Below the pieces are notes generated by a model. That model made no database searches and was not told the origin of the DNA. It was given only the letters and a program-made list of their open reading frames with translations. Shown here in pieces: positions 1 to 8,793 of a stretch of DNA of 64,000 bases (positions within the stretch are counted from its first letter, which is position 1; each line of letters begins with the position of its first letter). A program made the position numbers and the translations under genes. This DNA comes from Pseudomonas sp. Fl4BN1 (GTDB lineage Bacteria; Pseudomonadota; Gammaproteobacteria; Pseudomonadales; Pseudomonadaceae): the NCBI RefSeq assembly GCF_009908285.1, contig NZ_JAAARM010000007.1:185037-249036 (forward strand), given 5' to 3'.

Positions 1-678
1 ATCCCGCCTTACGGCACCGGCGGCGCGCTGTACCTGCGTCCGTTCGTGATCGGCGTGGGTGACAACATCGGCGTGCGTACCGCACCCGAGTTCATCTTCT
101 CGATCTTCGCCATCCCGGTCGGCGCCTACTTCAAGGGCGGCCTGACCCCGCACAACTTCCTGATCTCCAGCTACGACCGTGCAGCCCCGCAAGGCACCGG
201 CGCGGCCAAGGTCGGTGGCAACTACGCCGCCAGCCTGATGCCTGGCTCCGAGGCCAAGAAGGCGCACTTTGCCGACTGCATCTACCTCGACCCGCTGACC
301 CACCGCAAGATCGAGGAAGTCGGCTCGGCGAACTTCTTCGGTATTACCCATGATGACAAGTTCGTCACCCCGAACTCGCCATCGGTACTGCCGGGTATCA
401 CTCGCCTGTCATTGATCGAACTGGCCAAGACCCGCCTGGGCCTGGAAGTGATCGAAGGCGACGTGTTCATCGACAAGCTGGCGGACTTCAAGGAAGCCGG
501 TGCCTGCGGTACCGCCGCGGTGATCACGCCGATCGGCGGCATCGAGTACCAGAACAAGCTGCACGTGTTCTACAGCGAGAAAGAAGTCGGCCCTGTCACC
601 CAGAAGCTCTACAAAGAGCTGACCGGTGTGCAGACCGGCGACGTGGAAGCGCCAGCGGGCTGGATCGTCAAGGTCTGA
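1..678 (+). CDS. ilvE: Branched-chain amino acid aminotransferase, C-terminal part
   Basis: The reading frame is open from base 1, so the gene is cut by the window edge and only its last 225 residues are seen. It is a fold-type IV PLP aminotransferase of the large (type II BCAT) class, performing the last step of Leu, Ile and Val synthesis with 2-oxoglutarate/glutamate in the cytoplasm. The PLP lysine is visible in AAKVGGNYAASL (about residue 74 of the fragment), and GVGDNIGVR and a C-terminal GTAAVITPIGGI stretch are typical of the family. A strong intrinsic terminator follows 23 bases after the stop. Identification is secure; only the upstream limit is unknown. Confidence 0.93.
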   Translation: MPPYGTGGALYLRPFVIGVGDNIGVRTAPEFIFSIFAIPVGAYFKGGLTPHNFLISSYDRAAPQGTGAAKVGGNYAASLMPGSEAKKAHFADCIYLDPLTHRKIEEVGSANFFGITHDDKFVTPNSPSVLPGITRLSLIELAKTRLGLEVIEGDVFIDKLADFKEAGACGTAAVITPIGGIEYQNKLHVFYSEKEVGPVTQKLYKELTGVQTGDVEAPAGWIVKV

Positions 679-700
679 TCCGCGCCCCGCTGCAACCCAG

Positions 701-731
701 CCCGCCCCTGCCTGCCAGGGGCGGGCTTTTT
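701..731 (+). terminator. Intrinsic terminator of ilvE
   Basis: A GC-rich inverted repeat (GCCCGCCCCTG, loop, CAGGGGCGGGC) is followed by a run of T. It lies just after the ilvE stop codon. Confidence 0.85.
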
Positions 732-826
732 CATGCCGGCAATTTACTTCGTCGACTTGCTCCTGCCGAGCAGGCCATGCAACGGCTGCTCGACCCGCCT
801 TGACCTGACGAAGGCGGGTTCAGTCC

Positions 827-1513
827 TCAAAGACCGATGCCGAATAGTGTCAGTACCTGTCGCGACCCATCCATCATTAGCAGTACGGCCAGGGACGCCA
901 GAAAGGTGTAGCAAAAACTACTGACCAGTACGCAGACTTCAAAACCGGCAAACGTTGACCAATTCCTGGCGCGCATTGGCCGGGCCTGCATGAGCCACAT
1001 CATTTGCTCTCGCGGCAAGTGATAGGTGTGTTGTAGAACCTTCATCTTGCGAAAGTTCTCGAGCAGTGAATACATCACCACCAACGTCGTGACCGCCGCC
1101 ACCCACCAGTACCCTAAAGGCTCCAGCACACTGTGCCCGAGACCATTTGAACCGGCCGCCTGTTGAAAAAAGACAACCCCTACCAGCGACACCACGGGCA
1201 CCACTATCCCGAAGTAGATCACCAACCCCAGGCTGGCCATGGCCACACCGCTGGCGAAGACACTGATGCGAATCACCCAGGCGAGGAACCCTGGGGAAAA
1301 CTTCGAATAGGCCCTTTGCGTTTCGATCACCAGCAAGGGAATCAACATGGTCAACACCCCGACCCCGATATCCACGGCGTTGAATCCAGTTTTGGGCAGC
1401 AGCAATGCCATCAGGAAGGTCACCCCACGGCTGCCCACTCGCCACATCATCTTCGCGTCGTCAGTTACCGTCTTCGACCAGAACTCCTCGGTAATACCCT
1501 TGCCATCATCCAT
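827..1513 (-). CDS. Multi-pass membrane protein of unknown function
   Basis: A 228-residue protein with four to five hydrophobic segments (roughly residues 28-42, 47-62, 78-116, 130-148 and 195-215). I recognise no family, no charged catalytic motif and no signal peptide. A GAGG box lies about 10 bases before the ATG. It sits tail to tail with ilvE; an imperfect hairpin (793-820) lies between them on its downstream side. The next gene on the same strand ends only 12 bases upstream of this start, so it may be read through from the DNA-repair pair, though no functional tie is evident. Confidence 0.6.
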   Translation of the reverse strand: MDDGKGITEEFWSKTVTDDAKMMWRVGSRGVTFLMALLLPKTGFNAVDIGVGVLTMLIPLLVIETQRAYSKFSPGFLAWVIRISVFASGVAMASLGLVIYFGIVVPVVSLVGVVFFQQAAGSNGLGHSVLEPLGYWWVAAVTTLVVMYSLLENFRKMKVLQHTYHLPREQMMWLMQARPMRARNWSTFAGFEVCVLVSSFCYTFLASLAVLLMMDGSRQVLTLFGIGL

Positions 1514-1525
1514 TGGCGATCTGCC

Positions 1526-2419
1526 TCATTGCTCAAAGCCGCGCATTGTCAGGCATGACCCCGGCGCCTGCCCAGCACCATCGCTGCGTACCTGACCAAT
1601 CCGCTTGCCTGGCCGCGCCGCCACCGGGCTGGCCTGGCCATCACGCTGCTTGCCATGGCGCGCTTCGCTGATCAGCGCCGGGATCAGCGGCCCCTCCGGC
1701 AGGTGCTTCCAGAAGCGGGCCGGCAAGTGCCCCTGCATGACCTTGGGGTTGAGCCGCGCCGGGTTGAAGATGTGGCTGTAGTAGGCCAGCCACAAGTCGC
1801 CGCCGGGGTCTTCGGCTGGCTGCGCCAGTTGCTGCCAACCAAGCGGGCACCGACGTTGATAGAGCAGCTCCCGGCCATCGAAATACACCCCGTCCCGGGG
1901 GGTAGCGATCATCCAGCGATGGCGCCCCATGCGCCCGATAAAGTGCTGGCTGGCGCTGGCCAGGATGTCGTGGGCCGGCTCGTGCCAGGCGACGAACTCC
2001 GGCTGTTGCGCCAGGCTCGAACGCCCTTCGGCCAGGCGGACAAACCGCACAAAGGCGTGCAGGTGATGAGCCTCGCGGTCCACTTGCTTGATCCGCCGTT
2101 GCAGCTCGCTGCCCAGTTGATCACCGCTGAGCATCGCCGTGCGGTCGCCGTGGCTGACCCGCCACAGCACCTCATACAGCAGGCTCCAGCGCTGGTCCCC
2201 GCGATAAGCGCCCGCCCGCTCCAACAGCTGCAGCAACGCCGGGGGAATCCGCGCGCGAAACGGGCCCGACGCCTCAGGGCAGTCCTCGTCGCTGGCAAAC
2301 AGGTCATTTTCCCGAGCCCCGGACCAACTGACTCGGCTCGGGTCGATGGAGTGGCTGAGCAGCCAGCGTGCCTGCTGGCGCCAGGTGTCGAACAGGTCGT
2401 CGCAGTCCAGGCTGATCAT
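1526..2419 (-). CDS. DUF4130-type DNA metabolism protein (TIGR03915-like)
   Basis: About 297 residues from the ATG that overlaps the upstream gene's stop (ATGA). It resembles the family paired with the radical SAM protein encoded just upstream. Family knowledge: this domain is often fused at its C-terminus to a uracil-DNA glycosylase-like (UdgX) domain. Here the conserved part (through FWKHLPEG and a final helix near residue 260) is followed only by a basic, low-complexity tail, so no glycosylase domain is present. The overlap means it is translationally coupled to the radical SAM gene and should share its SOS control. A longer upstream reading of the frame was rejected because it would lie wholly inside that gene. 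Confidence 0.8.
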   Translation of the reverse strand: MISLDCDDLFDTWRQQARWLLSHSIDPSRVSWSGARENDLFASDEDCPEASGPFRARIPPALLQLLERAGAYRGDQRWSLLYEVLWRVSHGDRTAMLSGDQLGSELQRRIKQVDREAHHLHAFVRFVRLAEGRSSLAQQPEFVAWHEPAHDILASASQHFIGRMGRHRWMIATPRDGVYFDGRELLYQRRCPLGWQQLAQPAEDPGGDLWLAYYSHIFNPARLNPKVMQGHLPARFWKHLPEGPLIPALISEARHGKQRDGQASPVAARPGKRIGQVRSDGAGQAPGSCLTMRGFEQ

Positions 2420-3636
2420 CCCCACAACCCCATCTGCTGGGGTTGCGGGCGGTCCCGCAGTTGCTGGTAGAGCAAGGCGCTGCTGCTTTCCGCCTGCTGC
2501 GGGTGGTAGTCGCTGGTGATGAAGAACGGCTTGGCCTTGCTTAGCACGCAACGCATGCGCGCCAGGTCCTCGAAGCGAATCCGCCGCTCGCGGCGCAGCT
2601 CCACCAGGCGCTGGGTGGTGCGCAGGCCGATCCCCGGGATTCGCGAGATCAACGCCGGTTCGGCGCGGTTCAAATCGAGGGGGAAGACGCTGCGATTCTC
2701 CAGCGCCCAGGCCAGCTTCGGGTCGATGTCCAAGGCCAGGTGCCCCGGCCCCTTGAACAGCTCGTTGGCGCTGAAACCGTAGCCACGCAGGAGGAAGTCC
2801 GCCTGATACAAGCGGTGCTCGCGCATCAGCGGTGGCGCGGCCAGGGGCACGCTTTTCGGGCTGTTGGGAATCGGGCTGAAGGCCGAGTAATAGACCCGGC
2901 GCAAACGGAAGTTGCCGTACAGGGACTCGGCGCTGTGCAAAATGGTGCTGTCGTCGGTGTCATCGGCGCCAACGATCATCTGCGTGCTCTGCCCGGCCGG
3001 GGCGAAGCGCGGGGCCCGGGGCTCGTTGAGCACCGTCTGCTCGCCGGTGTAGATGGTGCGCATGGCCTGCTTGATCGAGCCCAGCTGTTTTTCCGGGGCC
3101 AGGGTCTTGAGGCTCTGGTCGGTGGGCAGTTCGACATTGACGCTGAGGCGGTCGGCATAGCGCCCGGCTTGCTCGATCAGCGCCGGGTCGGCATCGGGAA
3201 TGGTCTTGAGGTGAATGTAGCCACGAAATTCGTGCTCCTCGCGCAGCAACTGCGCAACCCGCACCAGTTGCTCCATGGTGTAGTCCGCCGAGCGGATGAT
3301 CCCGGAACTGAGGAACAACCCGCTGACGCAATTGCGCCGATAGAAGTCCAGGGTGAGCAGCACCACTTCCTCGGGGCTGAAGCGCGCCCGGGGCACATCG
3401 CTGGAACGGCGGTTGACGCAGTACTGGCAGTCGTAGAGACAGAAATTGGTCAGCAGCACCTTCAACAAGGAAACGCAGCGTCCGTCCGGGGTGTAGCTGT
3501 GGCAGATGCCCATGCCGCTGCTCGAACCCAGCCCGCTCTTGCCTTCGGAGCTGCGCTTGGGCGCGCCGCTGCTGGCGCAGGAGGCATCGTACTTGGCCGC
3601 ATCGGCGAGAATGCTCAACTTGTCGATCAGTTGCAT
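2416..3636 (-). CDS. Putative DNA modification/repair radical SAM protein (TIGR03916-like)
   Basis: About 406 residues. The [4Fe-4S]/SAM motif is C-x3-C-x2-C in FCLYDCQYC (about residues 66-74), followed by a TIM-barrel-like body. A helix-hairpin-helix-like element (ISRIPGIGLRTTQRLVELR, near residues 330-350) suggests DNA binding. The ATG at 3636 is preferred over a GTG six bases upstream because AGG lies at proper spacing before it. A LexA operator lies 16 bases upstream of the ATG, so the gene is probably damage-induced. Its chemistry is unknown; family members are only predicted to repair or modify DNA. It forms an overlapping pair with the downstream DUF4130-type gene. Confidence 0.85.
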   Translation of the reverse strand: MQLIDKLSILADAAKYDASCASSGAPKRSSEGKSGLGSSSGMGICHSYTPDGRCVSLLKVLLTNFCLYDCQYCVNRRSSDVPRARFSPEEVVLLTLDFYRRNCVSGLFLSSGIIRSADYTMEQLVRVAQLLREEHEFRGYIHLKTIPDADPALIEQAGRYADRLSVNVELPTDQSLKTLAPEKQLGSIKQAMRTIYTGEQTVLNEPRAPRFAPAGQSTQMIVGADDTDDSTILHSAESLYGNFRLRRVYYSAFSPIPNSPKSVPLAAPPLMREHRLYQADFLLRGYGFSANELFKGPGHLALDIDPKLAWALENRSVFPLDLNRAEPALISRIPGIGLRTTQRLVELRRERRIRFEDLARMRCVLSKAKPFFITSDYHPQQAESSSALLYQQLRDRPQPQQMGLWG

Positions 3637-3651
3637 GATCACACCTGGATA

Positions 3652-3667
3652 CTGTTTTTATATACAG
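3652..3667 (-). promoter_or_regulatory. LexA operator (SOS box)
   Basis: The 16-base sequence CTGTTTTTATATACAG has the CTGT-N8-ACAG form with an AT-rich centre. It sits just before the radical SAM gene start. On the other side the nearest gene starts 138 bases away. Confidence 0.85.
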
Positions 3668-3805
3668 TACAGAGTCCGCCTGGCAAGGTTCAAGCAATCC
3701 TTGTGCGGCGCAGCAAAAAACTCTGTCGAGGTGGCTACAGGCCCCCGGGGAAAACCCTTACCATGCGCCGCAGCGATACCGCCCTGCCCCATGAAAGGAA
3801 TCACC

Positions 3806-4456
3806 ATGCGTCCCCTGTCTCGTCTATGCCTAGTCCTGGCCTTGATGCTCGCAGCCTTCCAGGTCAACGCCGGCGAAGATCGCCAGGCCCTGGTCGCCAG
3901 GCTGGCGGCCAAGGTCCAGGCTGAAAAAGCCTGGCAGGCCCAGGCGCAGCAATGCCCGACTGCCGTCATGCCACAACGCGCTAAGATCCAGACCACCCAG
4001 GTCAACCGTTGCCAAAACGCGGCACAACTGGACAGTTGCATGAGCCGCTGCGAAGCCGGAAACGGCAACGACTGCTACTGGTTGGGCACCACCCTGCAAC
4101 AGGCCGCTGGCCCGGCCGCGACTTACGAACCGCTGTATCAGCGCGCCTGCAGCCTGGGGCTGGTGTCCGGTTGCACCAACCACGCCGCAGGCCTGCTGAA
4201 AGCGCAGCCCGACAGCGAAGCGACTCGCCAGTGTGCCGTGCAGTCCTTCGCTCAGGCCTGCGACCTCGACGATCCCTGGGCCTGCACCATGTACGGTTTC
4301 CATCTGAGCCGCGGGATCGGCGTGCAGGCCGACGTCAAGCAGGCCCTGAAGGTGCTGGAGAAGTCCTGCAAGTTTGGCATCGACGATCCGGCCTGCAGCG
4401 GTGCCCGGCAGTTGCAGGAGGACATTCGCGCAGCCATCAAGGCCGCCCAGTCCTGA
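3806..4456 (+). CDS. Exported Cys-rich Sel1-like repeat protein
   Basis: 216 residues starting at the ATG preceded by AAAGGA. A clear signal peptide (LCLVLALMLAAFQVNA) predicts export to the periplasm. The mature part contains helical repeats of about 35 residues, each with paired cysteines (CEAGNGNDC, CSLGLVSGC, CDLDDPWAC, CKFGIDDPAC), the pattern seen in Sel1-like, HcpA-type proteins. Such repeats form right-handed solenoids for protein-protein contacts, often stabilised by disulfides. It is transcribed away from the radical SAM pair and converges on the transglutaminase operon. No specific partner can be inferred. Confidence 0.75.
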   Translation: MRPLSRLCLVLALMLAAFQVNAGEDRQALVARLAAKVQAEKAWQAQAQQCPTAVMPQRAKIQTTQVNRCQNAAQLDSCMSRCEAGNGNDCYWLGTTLQQAAGPAATYEPLYQRACSLGLVSGCTNHAAGLLKAQPDSEATRQCAVQSFAQACDLDDPWACTMYGFHLSRGIGVQADVKQALKVLEKSCKFGIDDPACSGARQLQEDIRAAIKAAQS

Positions 4457-4553
4457 GGCGCAAAGAAATACCGGCCGCTATGGCTCTGACGCCGGCCCCA
4501 TAGCGCAAACAGTGCAGGGGCCGGGGCTAACCTCCGCCCGGCTGGCGCAACGC

Positions 4554-5351
4554 TTATTGATGCTGGACCTGGACCATCGACGCCACTTGCACCCGCGCCT
4601 GCATCTGCTCGGCCCCGCCACCGCGGCGCATGCCGCGCACCGGGCAGGCATCCAGGTAGTCCAGGCCCACCGCCAGTTTCAAATGGCGTTCGGGCCGGGC
4701 CAGGCGGTTGGTCACGTCGAAGCTGTACCAGCCATCGTCGAGCCAGGCTTCGGCCCAGGCGTGGCTGGCCAGGTGGCTTTCATCCTCGGTACACAGGTAG
4801 CCGGAAACGTAGCGCGCGGGGATTCCCAGGCTGCGCGCGCAAGCCAGGAAGGCATGGGTGTGGTCTTGGCAGACCCCGGCACCACCGGCAAAGGCCTCGG
4901 CAGCCGTACTGCCGACCCCGGTGGCGCCTGGGCTGTAGGGCATGCGCTCGGCCAGGGCCTGCATCAGGTCGATCAACGCGGCGCGGTCTCGGCGTTCGCC
5001 GCAGTGGCGCCGGGCAAAATCGCTCAATGCCGAGTCCGCCTGGCTCAGCCGGCTGCAGCGCAGGAACGGCAGTGGCGACAGGCTATCGCCCTCCACCTCG
5101 CGGCGGGTATCGATCTGCACTTGGCCAAAGGCCGTGAGGACAATGGCGCCGTGGGGCTCGTCGAGGGTCATGACGTGGAGGATGTTGCCGTAGGGGTCGC
5201 GCTGCGCACGCACTCGGCGCGGCAGTTCCAGGTGCCATTCAAGGATCTGCTGACGCAGGCTGTTCTGCGGGGTCAGGCGCAGGAACTGGATGCTGGTGCA
5301 GACTTCGTCGGCATAGCTATAGGTCGTGTCGTGACGGATGGACAGTTTCAT
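4554..5351 (-). CDS. Transglutaminase-like cysteine protease-fold protein
   Basis: 265 residues. The ATG overlaps the stop of the upstream alpha-E gene and has a strong GGAGGTGG box. An N-terminal beta-domain (about residues 1-120) precedes the catalytic core: Cys in GGAGVCQDHTHAF, His in SHAWAEAW and Asp in SFDVTNR, the complete triad of the bacterial transglutaminase family (COG1305). Last gene of a three-gene operon with a circularly permuted ATP-grasp and an alpha-E protein. Comparative work has proposed that such operons make or cleave a peptide-like amide product, but the substrate is not known. A much longer frame upstream is a shadow of the alpha-E gene. Confidence 0.88.
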   Translation of the reverse strand: MKLSIRHDTTYSYADEVCTSIQFLRLTPQNSLRQQILEWHLELPRRVRAQRDPYGNILHVMTLDEPHGAIVLTAFGQVQIDTRREVEGDSLSPLPFLRCSRLSQADSALSDFARRHCGERRDRAALIDLMQALAERMPYSPGATGVGSTAAEAFAGGAGVCQDHTHAFLACARSLGIPARYVSGYLCTEDESHLASHAWAEAWLDDGWYSFDVTNRLARPERHLKLAVGLDYLDACPVRGMRRGGGAEQMQARVQVASMVQVQHQ

Positions 5352-6298
5352 ACCACCTCCAGATAGGATTCGTGCACGGTCTGCCCCAGGTGGCGGATCT
5401 GGCCAATGCAATCGGTCAACCACAGGTGCAGCCCGGAGTCGAGAATCTCGTTGATCCCGGTGTAGCGCAGGCGTGCATTCAGTTCGGCGGCCAGGCGCTG
5501 GGCGGCACGGCCATTGTCCCCTGGCAGGCTGGCGAGGATCTGGTCCAGTTCCTCGACACAGGCGTGCAGCGACCGCGGCACGTCGGCGCGCAACAGCAGC
5601 ATCTCGGAAACCTGCTCGGCCCCCGGTGCATTGCGGTAGATCTCGTTGAACGCCTCGAAGGACGACAACGCGCGGAGCAAGGCGCTCCACTGGTAGTAGC
5701 CGCGGGCCGAGTCGTCGCTGACTTCCTCGGACTCCTCGCCGAACATTTCATAGCGCGCATCCAGCAGGCGCAGGGTGTTGTCAGCACGCTCGATAAAGGT
5801 CCCCAGGCGGATGAAGCGATAGGCGTCGTTGCGCATGATGGTGCCAGCGGTGGCACCCCGGAACAGGTGCGAGCGCTCCTTGACCCACTCGCAGAACTGG
5901 CTGATGCCATAGCGCCCCAGGCCGTTCCTGGCAATGTTGCGCATTTCCAGCCAAGTGGCGTTGATGTTCTCCCACATGTCCGCGGTGATCCGTCCGCGCA
6001 CCGCATGGGCGTTGCTGCGGGCCGCTCTCAGGCAGCAGTAGATGCTCCCCGGGTTGGTGTCGTCGAGAGCGAAGAAATGCAGCATGCGCTCGGTGTTGAG
6101 TTCACCGTAGCGCTGGTTGTAGTCATCCAGGGTACCGGCCGCCAACAGCGACATGGCCAGCTCGGCATGGCCATCACCGCGCCCGGCCTGGGGCATCAGC
6201 GACAGCGAATAACTGACTTCGAGCATGCGCGCCAGGTTCTCGGCGCGCTCCAGGTAGCGGGACATCCAGTACAGGTCCGCAGCGGTTCTTGAGAGCAT
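5348..6298 (-). CDS. Alpha-E domain protein (DUF403)
   Basis: 316 residues, all-helical, beginning MLSRTAADLYWMSRYLERAENLARML, the signature N-terminus of the alpha-E family (split by me: MLSRTAADLYWMSRYLER). Characteristic later motifs are WENINATWLEMRN and FIRLGTFIERADNTLRLLD. It starts 3 bases after the ATP-grasp stop and ends overlapping the transglutaminase start, so the three are co-translated. The alpha-E domain has no established enzymatic activity; it appears almost always beside permuted ATP-grasp enzymes and probably works with them in one complex or pathway. Confidence 0.9.
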   Translation of the reverse strand: MLSRTAADLYWMSRYLERAENLARMLEVSYSLSLMPQAGRGDGHAELAMSLLAAGTLDDYNQRYGELNTERMLHFFALDDTNPGSIYCCLRAARSNAHAVRGRITADMWENINATWLEMRNIARNGLGRYGISQFCEWVKERSHLFRGATAGTIMRNDAYRFIRLGTFIERADNTLRLLDARYEMFGEESEEVSDDSARGYYQWSALLRALSSFEAFNEIYRNAPGAEQVSEMLLLRADVPRSLHACVEELDQILASLPGDNGRAAQRLAAELNARLRYTGINEILDSGLHLWLTDCIGQIRHLGQTVHESYLEVV

Positions 6299-6301
6299 GG
6301 T

Positions 6302-7711
6302 TCAGTCCTCCACTACCCAGGTGTCTTTGGTGCCGCCGCCCTGGGATGAGTTCACCACCAGCGAGCCTTCACGCAGGGCCACGCGGGTCAGACCGCCGGG
6401 CACCAGGCGGGTTTCCCGGCCAGACAGCACGAACGGCCGCAAGTCGATATGCCGTGGCGCGATGCCACTTTCGACAAAGGTCGGGCACGTGGACAGCGAC
6501 AGCGTCGGTTGGGCGATATAGGCCTCGGGGCGGGCCTTGAGGCGGGCACGGAATTCCTCGATCTCCGCCGCGGTGGCCGCCGGCCCCACCAGCATGCCGT
6601 AGCCACCGGAGCCTTGGGTTTCCTTGACCACCAGGTCCGGCAGGTTGGCCAGCACATGGGACAGTTCGGCAGGCTTGCGACACTGCCAGGTCGGTACGTT
6701 ATTGAGGATCGGCTCCTCGCTCAGGTAGAAGCGGATCATCTCGTCCACATAGGGATAGATCGACTTGTCGTCGGCAACCCCGGTGCCCACCGCATTGGCC
6801 AGTACCACGTTGCCGCAGCGGTAGGCAGCGATCAGCCCCGGTACGCCAAGCATGGAGTCGGGGTTGAACGACAGCGGATCGAGGAAGGCATCGTCCAGGC
6901 GTCGATAAATCACGTCCACCGCCTGGGCCCCGGCCGTGGTGCGCATGAACACCCGGTCATCACGGACGAACAGGTCGGCGCCTTCCACCAGCTCCACGCC
7001 CATCTCCCGGGCGAGGAACGCATGTTCGAAATAGGCGCTGTTGAAACGTCCCGGGGTCAGCACTACCACCGTCGGGTTATCCAGCGGGCTGGAGCTCTTC
7101 AGGGTGTCCAGCAACAGATTCGGGTAATGGTCGATGGGCGCCACCCGCTGGGCGGCAAACAGCTCGGGAAACAGGCGCATCATCATCTTGCGGTCTTCGA
7201 GCATGTAGCTGACGCCGCTGGGGGTGCGCAGGTTGTCTTCGAGCACGTAGTAACGGCCGTCGCCATCGCGTACCAGGTCGACCCCGGCGATGTGGGCATA
7301 AATGCCCCGGTGCAAGTCCAGGCCCTGCATGGCCACCTGGTAGCCCTCGTTGGCCAGCACCTGCTCGGCGGGGATGATGCCTTCCTTGAGAATTCGCCGG
7401 TCGTGATAGATGTCGGCGAGAAACAGGTTCAGCGCCTGCACCCGCTGGATGCAGCCGCGCTCCACTGTGCGCCACTCGCTGGCCTTGATACTGCGGGGAA
7501 TGATGTCGAAGGGAATCAGGCGTTCGGTGCCCTGCTCGTCGCCATACAGGGTGAAGGTGATGCCGGCGCGGTGGAACAACAGGTCGGCTTCGCGCCGGCG
7601 CTGGTCCAGCAGCTCCAGGGGGGTGTCCGCCAGCCAACGGGCGAACGCTTCGTAGTGAGGTCGGCAGGCGCCGCTGGCAGCATACATTTCATCGAAAAAA
7701 GCGCGGGACAT
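6302..7711 (-). CDS. Circularly permuted type 2 ATP-grasp protein
   Basis: 469 residues from an ATG with GGAGTGG at good spacing; an upstream in-frame extension lacks coding character. The sequence matches the DUF404/DUF407 type: DEMYAASGACRPHYEAF at the N-terminus, GVDLVRDGDGRYYVLEDNLRTPSG in the middle (VLEDNLRTPSG carries metal and ATP contacts), VVKETQGSGGYGM further on, and the C-terminal HIDLRPFVLSG. ATP-grasp enzymes join a carboxylate to an amine or thiol through an acyl-phosphate. First gene of the operon with alpha-E and transglutaminase genes. Its substrate is unknown; a peptide-like ligation product is inferred from context. Confidence 0.9.
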   Translation of the reverse strand: MSRAFFDEMYAASGACRPHYEAFARWLADTPLELLDQRRREADLLFHRAGITFTLYGDEQGTERLIPFDIIPRSIKASEWRTVERGCIQRVQALNLFLADIYHDRRILKEGIIPAEQVLANEGYQVAMQGLDLHRGIYAHIAGVDLVRDGDGRYYVLEDNLRTPSGVSYMLEDRKMMMRLFPELFAAQRVAPIDHYPNLLLDTLKSSSPLDNPTVVVLTPGRFNSAYFEHAFLAREMGVELVEGADLFVRDDRVFMRTTAGAQAVDVIYRRLDDAFLDPLSFNPDSMLGVPGLIAAYRCGNVVLANAVGTGVADDKSIYPYVDEMIRFYLSEEPILNNVPTWQCRKPAELSHVLANLPDLVVKETQGSGGYGMLVGPAATAAEIEEFRARLKARPEAYIAQPTLSLSTCPTFVESGIAPRHIDLRPFVLSGRETRLVPGGLTRVALREGSLVVNSSQGGGTKDTWVVED

Positions 7712-8172
7712 AGCCACTCCTTGCCGTGCGGTCAACGGCTTTTTATTTGAACCCTGTGTACGGAACCCGGCTTTAACCTTGGTGGGGATCATCGATCCCG
7801 GTGTCTCTGAGCACCTCCTGAGCGCGTGAGCCGGGACGGCCCGTGCCGCCCCCTGCTAGAGCGATAGCAATCGCTATGCCGCAAATGCACGACGCGCCGC
7901 CAGCGCAGCAGTTCGCGACAGAAATGACCGTTTAGCGACAATTTGATTCAGCAAAGTGACACGACAAGGACAAAAGATGCCGGCTTGGAGCGGGTATCCA
8001 GGCTGCCGGAGCCTTGCGCGTCCGGCGGGTGCGGGCAGAATCGGTGCACAAAACCACGCCCTTGGGCTTTTTGCCCCGTTATCGGGAGTTTTCTACCCAG
8101 CGCCCCATCACCGGTTGCGTTCGGCCTCGCTCGACGGCGGCCGATCCCTGGCCGGGGGCGCACCATTGCGGT
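7712..8172. other. Intergenic region upstream of the ATP-grasp operon
   Basis: I see no convincing gene here on either strand; long frames lack recognisable sequence. It should contain the promoter of the ATP-grasp operon. The only marked element is the palindrome at 7860-7875. Confidence 0.4.
7860..7875. promoter_or_regulatory. Palindrome upstream of the ATP-grasp operon, possible operator
   Basis: AGCGAT-AGCA-ATCGCT is a perfect 6+6 inverted repeat about 150 bases before the ATP-grasp start. The matching regulator is unknown. Confidence 0.3.
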
Positions 8173-8700
8173 TCAGGCGCCAGGTTCAGGGCGCTGTCGA
8201 AAAGACTCTGCCGGCAAGCGCGCGAGGATCTGTTGCGTCGCTTGCTGCGGTGACAGGCGTGCGCTGTCGAGGCGCAAGGGCGGCCGCGCCCAGGGCTGGT
8301 AGTCATGCTCGAGCACCGACTGCCAACTGGGCGCCTGCAGCCCCGGTACATCCAACTGTCGGGTCTCGACCCGGCGCCGATGTTCTTCGCGGTCGGAACA
8401 GACCACCTCGACCTCCAGCAACCCCACCCCCAGCTTGCGCGCCAGGGCCTGCCAGGCCTCACGGCTTTCGGCCACGGGATTGACGCAATCGGCCAGCACC
8501 CGGTTGCCCAGTGCCAGGTTGGCCTCGGCCAATTGCAGGGCAATCTGGTAGCCGGCCTTGCCGACCTCGGCCAACCCGCCGTCGCGCAGTCCCTGCTCGA
8601 TACTGTCGATGCGCAGATAAGTAGCCCCCAGGTGCGGGACCAGGGTACGGGCGATGGTGGTTTTGCCGGTGCCTGGCAATCCGCTGAGAACGATGAGCAT
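8173..8700 (-). CDS. P-loop kinase (AAA/zeta-like small ATPase)
   Basis: 175 residues starting at MLIVLSGLPGTGKTTIA, where GLPGTGKTT is a Walker A motif at residues 7-15. The body (ADCVNPVAESREAW, EVVCSDREEHRRRVETR) resembles small nucleoside or adenylylsulfate kinase-like ATPases that phosphorylate small molecules. The specific substrate cannot be told. The ATG is chosen because the P-loop must lie near the N-terminus; the frame upstream is noncoding in appearance. It follows the EAL response regulator on the same strand with a ~90-base gap; no clear operon signal. Confidence 0.75.
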   Translation of the reverse strand: MLIVLSGLPGTGKTTIARTLVPHLGATYLRIDSIEQGLRDGGLAEVGKAGYQIALQLAEANLALGNRVLADCVNPVAESREAWQALARKLGVGLLEVEVVCSDREEHRRRVETRQLDVPGLQAPSWQSVLEHDYQPWARPPLRLDSARLSPQQATQQILARLPAESFRQRPEPGA

Positions 8701-8793
8701 GCAAGTCCCTGCCTGGGTCGATGGGCGTCCAGCTTCGACACAATCACGCCCCGCGTCCAGCACTTGTCAGCCTTGTCCAGGCAGTGCCAATGC

